Positions 1-5,616 of a stretch of DNA of 5,616 nucleotides are shown here, piece by piece. The position numbers were made by a program, and so were the translations under genes. How positions within the stretch are numbered: the stretch's first letter is position 1; each line of letters opens with the position of its first letter. The notes under the pieces were generated by a model, which saw only the letters and a program-made list of their open reading frames with translations, had not been told where the DNA came from and did not search any database. This stretch comes from JBDKGV01 sp039798005. Its GTDB lineage: Bacteria > Fibrobacterota > Fibrobacteria > UBA5070. Location: positions 1 to 5,616 of the forward strand of contig JBDKGV010000230.1 in NCBI GenBank assembly GCA_039798005.1, given 5' to 3'.

Positions 1-1
1 C

Positions 2-2572
2 AAGCTCCCGCTGCACCACCACCAGCCGCCGGGAGCATGGCTCAAGCCCGAGTCGCGGTTGCGCGAGACCTTCGCGCGCGCCCCCGAAGCGATGGACAAT
101 TCCTGTCAAATTGCCGACCTTTGCCACGACGACTACGAAGCCTCCTCATGGCGTCTTCCCTCCGCCGAGGTCCCGGAAGGGGAAACGCCCGAAAGCCATC
201 TGGCCACCCTTGCGTGGGAGGGCTTTGCCGGGCATTACGACGGCTCCCCCGACCTTGCCCAAGCCAAGGAGATCCAATCCAAGGAACTGCGGGTGATCGG
301 CCAGACCGGCTACAGCGGCTACTTCCTGACGGTGCGGGAGATCCACCGCCACGCCTGCCGGCTCCTGACCCGCGGCTACCGCCGCGCCACCGATTGCATG
401 GTGCTGCGCGGATCGGCCGCCAACTGCATGACCCTCTACAACCTGGGCGTCTCCCAGCTGGACCCGGTCCAGCACGGCCTCTACTTCGAGCGTTTCCTGA
501 ACCCCGACCGCAAGAGCCCTCCCGACGCCGACATGGACTTCGGCTGGGACGAGCGCGGAGCCATCATCGACTGGATCAGCCGGCACTACGGCGCCGACCA
601 TGTCGCCATGCTGGGCACCACCCACCGCTTCCGCTCCAAGGGTGCCCTGCGCGAAAGCTGCCGCGCCCTGGGCCTTGCGCTGGAGGACATCCAAGCCCTG
701 AAAAGACGACTGCGCAAGGGCGCCCCGGATGCGCGCGCAAGCGTCGAGGAGGCCATGCGCACCTGGCCCGCGCTTGGCCAGGCCATGGAGCTGGCCCAAA
801 GCCTGACCGGGCGGCCGCATTTCATCGGGCAGCATTGCGGCGGCGTCTTCATCACCGACGATCCCGTCTGGCGCCACGTCTCCTGCCAGCACAGCGCCGA
901 GGGAAGGGGGCGCGTGGTCAGTCAGATCGACATGCACTCCGGCACCGACTTCCTGGGACTGGTCAAGTTCGACATCCTCGGGAACGGCAGCCTTTCGGTG
1001 GTGCGCGACGTGCTTGAGCAACTGGAAGCCCAAGGCCACCCCGATCCGGAACTGGGCGACATGGAGCGCATCCAGTCCGACCCGAAGGTGCAGGCCATGA
1101 TGCGCGAGGGCGGATCGCGCGGCGTCTTCTACATCGAATCCCCGGCCCAGACCCGGCTCAACCGCAAGAGCGGAGCCCAGACCCTTGAGGAGATCGGGAT
1201 CACCTCGAGCCTGGTGCGCCCCGCCGGGACCGCCTACGCAAAGACCTTCGTCGAGCGCCATCGCAAGGCAAGCCAAGGCGTCTTCGACTGGGAATGGCTC
1301 CACCCCTCGCTTGCACCCATCCTGAGCCAAAGCCACGACGTCTGCGCCTTCCAGGAGGATATCACGCGCATCTGCGTGGAGATCGCCGGACTCTCATTTG
1401 CGCAGGCGGACAAAGTGAGAAAGATGATGAACAGCCAACACGAGGGAATCCCCGACGGATGGGAACAGCTCAAGACGGATTTTGTCCAAGGCTGCCAGGA
1501 CACCAAGGGATTTTTGGAAGATCAAGCCCTGGAGCTGTGGGAGCGGGTCGCAAGCTTCCAGGGATTCTCCTTCTGCAAGAGCCATTCACTTTCCTACGCC
1601 CAGCTCTCCTTCCGCAGCGCATGGCTCAAGGCCCACTACCCCGCGCAGTTCTGGGCGGCCATCCTGCAAAATCGCCACGGCTACTACAGTCCTTCCGTCT
1701 ATCTGCGGGAAGCGCGCATCGACGGGCTTTCCCTGACCTCGGGCGGCGTCGAGGAGCTGCATCCCGGCTGGTGGGGCGACGGCACGCGTCTGGTGCCCGG
1801 TCTTTCCCTCGTGAAAGGCCTGAGCCCTCAAGGCATGGAGGCCTTGCTTGAGGACCATCGCAGGCACGGCCCGTGGTCCTCCCTGCGCGAGGGATTCCGC
1901 CGTCTGCCACGCCTCGACCTCAAGGATCTGGAACGCTTTGCCCGCGCCGGTCACCTCGATGCCTTCACCCTCGCGCGCTCCAGCGTCCGCCCCCTGTGGC
2001 AGGAATGGAAGGACACGCCCCATGGCAGTCTTCCCGACCTCTTCGGAAGGACGGCCCCGCATCAGGCACCGGTCCCGGATTCCCTTGCCCAAAAATGCCG
2101 GGACGAATGGGAGACGCTGGGCTTCTTCCTTTCCGCCGACCCTCTCGAGCTTCTGAGCCATCATCCGGCCAGTCGCGACACCGTGCCGCTGGGGAAGCTG
2201 GGAAAACACGAAGGCACGCGGGTGCGGGTCCTTGGATTTCCCGCCGCCTCGCGGGAACATCCGGTCGCCTCAGGGAAATCCATGCTCTTCCTGTCCCTGC
2301 AAGATGCCAGCGGCATGGGCGATGTCGTGGTCTGGCCCGACCGCTTGGCGCATTTCCACGACCGACATCAGGACGGCTTGATTGAGGTGGAAGGGATCGT
2401 CACCCAGGACATGGGAACCTGGAGCTTGGAAGCCAAGCGGATCCGCATCCATGCCTGGAGCGTGGAGCATCTGGAATTCGCCCTCGCGCGTCACAGGAAA
2501 GCGAAGGCCGCCGATGCGAAAACCGCAACGACGGCCCGGATCCCGGTGCAACCTCTTGCCATGACGGCATGA
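2..2572 (+). CDS. dnaE2: DNA polymerase III alpha subunit, probably error-prone DnaE2/ImuC-like (5' partial)
   Basis: C-family DNA polymerase, 856 codons plus TGA in the window. The frame is open to the left edge and reads like the end of a PHP domain (GAWLKPESRLRETF), so the TTG at 59 and the ATG at 92 are internal and the start lies upstream. Family size near 1,050-1,100 residues implies some 200-250 missing. Seen in order: nucleotide-binding RGSAAN (407-424), catalytic PDADMDF (521-541) and third catalytic Asp in GLVKFD (971-973), so the palm is complete; QHCGG; fingers-type VRPAGTAY (1214-1237); FCKSHSLSYA (1571-1600); GYYSP (1679-1693); helix-hairpin-helix (about 1865-1966); LPDLF (2030-2044); OB fold (about 2213-2455). 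Known: DnaE2/ImuC performs translesion synthesis with ImuA/ImuB in the cytoplasm. The YYSP segment and spacing favour that branch, while KSH and the fingers do not settle it. A divergent replicative DnaE is the alternative. No imuA or imuB is visible; they could lie upstream. Confidence 0.9.
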   Translation, partial: KLPLHHHQPPGAWLKPESRLRETFARAPEAMDNSCQIADLCHDDYEASSWRLPSAEVPEGETPESHLATLAWEGFAGHYDGSPDLAQAKEIQSKELRVIGQTGYSGYFLTVREIHRHACRLLTRGYRRATDCMVLRGSAANCMTLYNLGVSQLDPVQHGLYFERFLNPDRKSPPDADMDFGWDERGAIIDWISRHYGADHVAMLGTTHRFRSKGALRESCRALGLALEDIQALKRRLRKGAPDARASVEEAMRTWPALGQAMELAQSLTGRPHFIGQHCGGVFITDDPVWRHVSCQHSAEGRGRVVSQIDMHSGTDFLGLVKFDILGNGSLSVVRDVLEQLEAQGHPDPELGDMERIQSDPKVQAMMREGGSRGVFYIESPAQTRLNRKSGAQTLEEIGITSSLVRPAGTAYAKTFVERHRKASQGVFDWEWLHPSLAPILSQSHDVCAFQEDITRICVEIAGLSFAQADKVRKMMNSQHEGIPDGWEQLKTDFVQGCQDTKGFLEDQALELWERVASFQGFSFCKSHSLSYAQLSFRSAWLKAHYPAQFWAAILQNRHGYYSPSVYLREARIDGLSLTSGGVEELHPGWWGDGTRLVPGLSLVKGLSPQGMEALLEDHRRHGPWSSLREGFRRLPRLDLKDLERFARAGHLDAFTLARSSVRPLWQEWKDTPHGSLPDLFGRTAPHQAPVPDSLAQKCRDEWETLGFFLSADPLELLSHHPASRDTVPLGKLGKHEGTRVRVLGFPAASREHPVASGKSMLFLSLQDASGMGDVVVWPDRLAHFHDRHQDGLIEVEGIVTQDMGTWSLEAKRIRIHAWSVEHLEFALARHRKAKAADAKTATTARIPVQPLAMTA

Positions 2573-2601
2573 GTCTTGGGGAGCCTTCGATGCCTGACCC
2601 T
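2573..2601. other. 29-base convergent intergenic gap
   Basis: This is the only non-coding sequence between the polymerase stop (TGA, 2570-2572) and the opposing operon's stop (TAG, 2604-2602 on the minus strand). It has no GC-rich hairpin followed by a T-run on either strand. The best inverted repeat is GGCAT (2566-2570) with ATGCC (2590-2594), five pairs around a 19-base loop, which is too weak to call a terminator. Transcription from both sides may end by Rho or run into the opposite gene. Confidence 0.7.
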
Positions 2602-3531
2602 CTAGAACCAGCGCGAGAGCGTCACCGAGGTGCGGGTGTCCGCATCGATCGCGTCCCAGCGCGTCTGCAAGCCGACTTCCCAGTCCCAGAGCCAGGAGGC
2701 CACCGTCGTGCCGCGCAGCGGATCGACAAGAGTCTGGAGCCATTCGGGATCGCGATCCTCCACCCAGGGGCGGAACCGCAAGGAGGTCCCCACCTGTACA
2801 CCCAAACTTTGGCGCTGGAAGGATTCCTTGCCGGTCGCATCGGGGCGCTTGCGGTAGGAGGTCGAACCGCCGACGGAAAAGCCGAACGCGTCCGAGAATC
2901 CCTTGCGCAAGGCGGTGCGTGCCATCACCTCGCCGCCATCGCGGGTGGGGAGCCCAAGCTCCACTCCCCATTGCATCGCGATCTCCTTGCGGACCTTGCC
3001 CACCGAAAGGGCCAGTTCCCCTTGGTTCCGCAGCGCGGTTCCGCACTGCCATTCACCAAGGCGCAAACGCAGGGAAGGCTCGATCACGGTGCCATCCTCG
3101 GGAGCCTGCCTCCATGCATGCCCCTTTTCGGCCTCGGCAGACTGGCTCGTCACGGCCACGCCGGCCGCAAGATCCCATTCCTTGCCACCAAGACCCAACT
3201 GGCTCAAGGCCAGTCCGGTGCCCAGCTGCAGACGATGCACCTTGCCGCGCCACAGCACGGAATCCGTGGAGGCCGGGTTGCGCTGGACCTCCTCCTGCCG
3301 CTGGTCCAGGACCTGAAAATGGGGTGCCGTGACCGCCACGCCGCCTTCGCCGCGCGATCCCAATTGCCCCGAGGCGCAGCCTTCCTCGAGCATACCCAGC
3401 ATCGCCGCATCGCGGGGATGGGTGCCGCCGGGGAGGACCTCGAACTCCTGGAGACCGCTTCGCATCCGAAGCGACGTCCCGGCGCAAGCCATGACGGATA
3501 ATGTCAAGATTCCGGTGATGATCCCGCGCAT
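2602..3531 (-). CDS. Exported outer-membrane beta-barrel-like protein, possible lipoprotein
   Basis: 309 residues, family not recognised. The start is ATG at 3531-3529, overlapping the previous stop as TGATG and preceded by GGGAGGT six bases away; longer upstream readings only shadow the preceding gene. The N-terminus MRGIITGILTLSVMACAG is a short export signal. VMAC with Cys16 fits a lipobox, but ACA-G would also suit signal peptidase I. From about residue 97 on, the protein alternates polar and hydrophobic or aromatic residues with frequent Gly (LQLGTGLAL, LRLRLGEW, VASWLWDWEVGLQTRW) and ends SVTLSRWF. A C-terminal Phe on an amphipathic strand is the known signal for outer-membrane barrel insertion. 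Residues 20-95 look like a non-barrel periplasmic segment. It is the last gene of the operon. Envelope location is inferred; function is unknown. Confidence 0.85.
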   Translation of the reverse strand: MRGIITGILTLSVMACAGTSLRMRSGLQEFEVLPGGTHPRDAAMLGMLEEGCASGQLGSRGEGGVAVTAPHFQVLDQRQEEVQRNPASTDSVLWRGKVHRLQLGTGLALSQLGLGGKEWDLAAGVAVTSQSAEAEKGHAWRQAPEDGTVIEPSLRLRLGEWQCGTALRNQGELALSVGKVRKEIAMQWGVELGLPTRDGGEVMARTALRKGFSDAFGFSVGGSTSYRKRPDATGKESFQRQSLGVQVGTSLRFRPWVEDRDPEWLQTLVDPLRGTTVASWLWDWEVGLQTRWDAIDADTRTSVTLSRWF

Positions 3532-4298
3532 CAGCGCACCTCCCGATCCGTGGGCACCTTGGTGCCCTGAAAGTTCCACACCAGTTGCAGGAGCGAGGTT
3601 CCGCCCGTGTTCTGACGGTTCGATGGCGCCTCGTACCGGGCGTCGCGACGGTGCGTCACCTGCACCGCGAGGTTGCGTCCGATCCGCGTGGCGACACCGA
3701 CCGAGACGAAGCTTTCCTCGGCTCGCCCTAAGGTCGTGGTGGAGCCGGCCATGGCCCCGTCCAACGTCAGGCTGACCGGCAGGCGGCGGGCATCGAGATC
3801 GCACAGATCCAGCCGCAAGCCGCCGAAGGCGTAGGCCGTGCGCACCGGAGTGCCCAAGCCCGCCACCACCGTCGGAGAAAGGACGGGAAGGTGCAGGCGC
3901 CATTCGGCGGCGCCCCAGACCCCGTAGGGCATTCCAAACCCCACGGCAAGACCCCATGCCTGCTTGCCGCTGGAATCGCCGTCCAAGACGAGCTTCAGTC
4001 CAGGAACGACCGGAGCAAGCGAGGTCTGCTTCGGGTTCCAACCCGTGGAGTCGTCATGGACGAGCCACGCGGTGTTGGAGAGCGAGACCTCCAAACGGCC
4101 ATCCAGCCAGGTGCTCGAGACCGCGCTCATGCGCAGCGGATCGGAGGAGACGCCCGAGGCGAAGCTCACGCCGAACCCCGAAGAGTTGGCGGGCATGGCA
4201 CCCGGGACGTAGTTCAGTCCACCGGCGCCGTAGAGATTGGTCTGGGCCGCCGCGACCGCGCCAAGCCCGCACACGAAAAGAAGAAGCTGGCGATTCAT
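3531..4298 (-). CDS. Exported beta-barrel-like envelope protein of unknown function
   Basis: 255 residues, family not recognised. The start chosen is ATG 4298-4296: GGAGGG lies seven bases upstream, the stop of the preceding gene ends one base before it, and the first 18 residues (MNRQLLLFVCGLGAVAAA) form a clean signal peptide with likely cleavage AAA|Q. A start further upstream at 4343 would hide the signal peptide behind a 15-residue extension. The mature part begins TNLYGAGGLNYVPGAM, a Gly-rich opening like that of some outer-membrane barrels, and continues with Gly/aromatic alternating strands (WGLAVGFGMPYGVWGAAEWR, TAYAFGGLRLDL, SFVSVGVATRI). The last strand is LLQLVWNF, followed by a hydrophilic 12-residue tail. 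There is a Cys in the signal (10) and one in the barrel part (166). The operon context with another barrel suggests a shared envelope role, which is inferred. Confidence 0.87.
   Translation of the reverse strand: MNRQLLLFVCGLGAVAAAQTNLYGAGGLNYVPGAMPANSSGFGVSFASGVSSDPLRMSAVSSTWLDGRLEVSLSNTAWLVHDDSTGWNPKQTSLAPVVPGLKLVLDGDSSGKQAWGLAVGFGMPYGVWGAAEWRLHLPVLSPTVVAGLGTPVRTAYAFGGLRLDLCDLDARRLPVSLTLDGAMAGSTTTLGRAEESFVSVGVATRIGRNLAVQVTHRRDARYEAPSNRQNTGGTSLLQLVWNFQGTKVPTDREVR
3538..3544 (-). promoter_or_regulatory. Shine-Dalgarno for the 309-residue protein
   Basis: On the minus strand this reads GGGAGGT, six bases before the ATG at 3531-3529 and inside the last codons of the upstream gene. Together with the TGATG overlap it fixes the start and suggests translational coupling. 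Confidence 0.8.
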
Positions 4299-4299
4299 T

Positions 4300-5616
4300 T
4301 CAACGCCCTCCGGCAAGGAAGAGGAGGATGGCGGAAAGGCCAAGCCCCAAGGGAATCCACAGGCGGTCGATCCGACTGGGAGGCGGGGCCATCTCGATGG
4401 CGCGCCGTTCGTCGGGCTTGAGCGTCAGGCTGTCCGAGCCCTGGTCGAAGAAGGTGCTCCAACGCACCTCGTGAGGCCCCTTCGGAAGGACGGACAGATT
4501 CTGTCCGGACCGTCCGGCGTAGGCGCCGTCCACCCACACGTCAGCGGCCTTCCCTCGTGAGACGACCGAAAGACGGGCCGGGAGCTCGCTCAGGGAGATC
4601 TCCAGCCGGGCATCCTTGTCGGCGGCCACCACCAGCGACTCGGCCACGGTCTCGTGCTCCGGACGCGACATGCGCACCAGCCACGTCCCGATCTCGAGCT
4701 CCTGGCGATGGAAGGGCGAGAGGCGGTCGATGACGACCCTCCCGGTTCCGTCCGAGACCACGACGCGCACGGAATCCGTGGGGCTGACCACGGTGAGGGT
4801 TCCGGTCAGGCGCTTCATCGGGGCGTTCCATGCGACGCTCTCGCCGGGACGGACCGTGACGGCGTCGCGCACCGCAGCGAAACCGGCCTTCTCCAGCCGC
4901 ACCGGGTGGGTGCCGGGCGGCAGGTTCTCGACCTGGAGCGGCGTGGTGCCCATGCGTCGGTCGTCCACGAAGACATCCGCCCCCTCCGGGGCGCTGCCCA
5001 CCGTGAGCATGCCGGGGAGCACCTTGAGCACGCCCTTGACCTCGCTTTGCTGCCCCGATCGGACGGCCACGTCGCGCTCCAGGCCTTGGAACCCGGCCGA
5101 CTCGAAGACCAGATGGTAGGCCCCTTCCCCCAGCGTGTCCACGGTGAGCGGGGTCGTGCCCAGGAAGCGGTTGTTCATGCGCACCTTGGCGCCCACCGGC
5201 TCGGACTGGATGCGCAGGGAACCCGGCAGGGCCTTGAGGGCCACGGCGATCTCACGGCGCATGCGCGGGGCCAGCACCACCGATTCGCTGTAGCTGGAAT
5301 AGCCGTTGGCCAGCACCTTGAGCTGGTAGGTGCCTTCCAAGAGGTTCTCGATCACCAGCGGCTCGCGCAGGGAGGACTTCCCGATGAACTGATCGTCGAG
5401 ATAGACCTCGCCATCCACCGGCTGCACACTCACGGCGAGGTTGCCCATCCAGCGGCGCAGGTACTTCATCTCCAGCGCCTTGGAGATCTGGACGATGGCC
5501 GGACGCAGCTCCCTGTAGCCCTGGACCTGGGCGTATTCCGCCACCAGCACCTGGCCCGTCTCCACCGACACCAGACGGGCATCGAGCTGGATGAGATCGT
5601 CCACCCGCGCCACCTC
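4300..5616 (-). CDS. PEGA-repeat envelope protein with CsgG/FlgO-like N-terminal segment and C-terminal membrane helix (5' partial)
   Basis: First of the three minus-strand genes; the frame is open to the right edge (a GAG codon precedes the GTG at 5613-5611), so the real start lies outside. Residues below are counted from that GTG. Residues 1-50 include LDARLVSVETGQVLVAE then a helix, as at the end of CsgG/FlgO/TolB-like domains that act in the periplasm or at the outer membrane. Three PEGA repeats follow at 57-130, 131-200 and 201-270, with GTTPL in the second and third and a Gly-Tyr or Ala-Gly-Phe before the end of each. Two degenerate repeat-like units fill 271-346 and 347-413. A hydrophobic segment (about 418-434, LWIPLGLGLSAILLFLAG) ends three residues before the stop, a probable membrane anchor. 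PEGA repeats are known as extracytoplasmic beta-rich binding modules; the partner here is unknown. Confidence 0.88.
   Translation of the reverse strand, partial: EVARVDDLIQLDARLVSVETGQVLVAEYAQVQGYRELRPAIVQISKALEMKYLRRWMGNLAVSVQPVDGEVYLDDQFIGKSSLREPLVIENLLEGTYQLKVLANGYSSYSESVVLAPRMRREIAVALKALPGSLRIQSEPVGAKVRMNNRFLGTTPLTVDTLGEGAYHLVFESAGFQGLERDVAVRSGQQSEVKGVLKVLPGMLTVGSAPEGADVFVDDRRMGTTPLQVENLPPGTHPVRLEKAGFAAVRDAVTVRPGESVAWNAPMKRLTGTLTVVSPTDSVRVVVSDGTGRVVIDRLSPFHRQELEIGTWLVRMSRPEHETVAESLVVAADKDARLEISLSELPARLSVVSRGKAADVWVDGAYAGRSGQNLSVLPKGPHEVRWSTFFDQGSDSLTLKPDERRAIEMAPPPSRIDRLWIPLGLGLSAILLFLAGGR
4306..4311 (-). promoter_or_regulatory. Shine-Dalgarno for the 255-residue protein
   Basis: On the minus strand this reads GGAGGG, seven bases before the ATG at 4298-4296 and overlapping the final codons of the PEGA gene. 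It is the evidence for choosing 4298 over the alternative start at 4343. Confidence 0.8.
4375..4803 (-). repeat. Two degenerate PEGA-like units
   Basis: Residues 271-346 and 347-413 keep the opening beta strand (TLTVVS, RLSVVS), which matches the openings SLRIQS and MLTVGS of the canonical units, and end near the same phase. They lack the GTTPL turn. The second keeps ADVWVDGAYAG, close to the ADVFVDDRRMG of the third canonical unit. They are best read as diverged copies of the same fold, which is an inference. Confidence 0.55.
4804..5445 (-). repeat. Three tandem PEGA domain repeats within the CDS
   Basis: The units are encoded at 5445-5224 (74 residues), 5223-5014 (70) and 5013-4804 (70). 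The last two are in exact 210-base register: the GTTPL motif is at 5160-5146 and again at 4950-4936. The first unit has a short insertion, GKSSLREPL in place of GTTPL. The shared pattern is P-x-G-A-x-V, an Asp or Asn pair, Gly-Thr-Thr-Pro-Leu, then Gly and an aromatic, and finally Ala-Gly-Phe. The repeat is at protein level; codon use differs between units, which points to old duplication. Confidence 0.8.

Noticed and set aside
59..61. TTG at 59 as the start of the polymerase
   Set aside because: The frame is open to position 2 and the residues before 59 continue the PHP-to-palm junction expected in this family, so the gene begins outside the window.
37..1017. Open frame of 326 codons on the plus strand inside the polymerase gene
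   Set aside because: It is a shifted-frame shadow of the polymerase, Arg/Pro-rich, with no domain or ribosome binding site.
146..1336. Long open frame (396 codons) on the minus strand opposite the polymerase gene
   Set aside because: The polymerase frame has intact family motifs throughout this stretch. The antisense frame is low-complexity Ala/Gly/Val-rich with no recognisable domain, as expected from GC-rich codon bias.
2557..2594. Possible terminator hairpins TGCC/GGCA (2557-2569) and GGCAT/ATGCC (2566-2594)
   Set aside because: The stems are only four and five pairs, are mutually exclusive, and are not followed by a T-run on either strand.
2569..3501. Open frame of 310 codons on the plus strand overlapping the polymerase stop
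   Set aside because: It lies antisense to the 309-residue exported protein, which has a strong ribosome binding site, an overlap with the upstream gene, an export signal and a barrel-type end. The plus-strand frame shows no such evidence.
3532..4041. Upstream extension of the 309-residue gene to 479 codons
   Set aside because: The extra residues read out of frame through the 255-residue gene and give Arg/Gly-rich sequence without a signal. The TGATG start with GGGAGGT is far better.

Overview
The window is GC-rich (about two thirds G+C by eye, not computed) and densely coding on both strands. It comes from a diderm (Gram-negative type) bacterium: two of its proteins look like outer-membrane beta-barrels with export signals, and a third combines a CsgG/FlgO-like segment with PEGA repeats. 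I cannot place the organism more precisely. No RNA gene, CRISPR array, insertion sequence or attachment site was seen, and no stretch longer than 29 bases lacks a gene.

Layout. Positions 2-2572 (+) hold the 3' part of a DNA polymerase III alpha-subunit gene. The reading frame is open to the left edge, so the true start and most of the PHP domain lie outside the window. The family is certain. The error-prone DnaE2/ImuC-like branch is the best reading, but several motifs are unusual. Positions 2602-5616 (-) hold three genes read right to left in one compact operon: a PEGA-repeat protein with a C-terminal membrane helix (5' end outside the window), then a 255-residue exported barrel-like protein, then a 309-residue barrel-like protein or lipoprotein ending in Trp-Phe. 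The first junction is a stop and start one base apart. The second is a TGATG overlap. Each downstream start has a strong Shine-Dalgarno sequence. The two strands converge on a 29-base gap at 2573-2601.

How the genes work together. The polymerase belongs to DNA replication or, more likely, damage-induced translesion synthesis, and has no visible link to the minus-strand genes. The three minus-strand genes look like one envelope unit: a periplasmic PEGA protein with two probable outer-membrane partners, produced together by translational coupling. Their function is not recognisable from sequence. This unit is the least explained part of the window.
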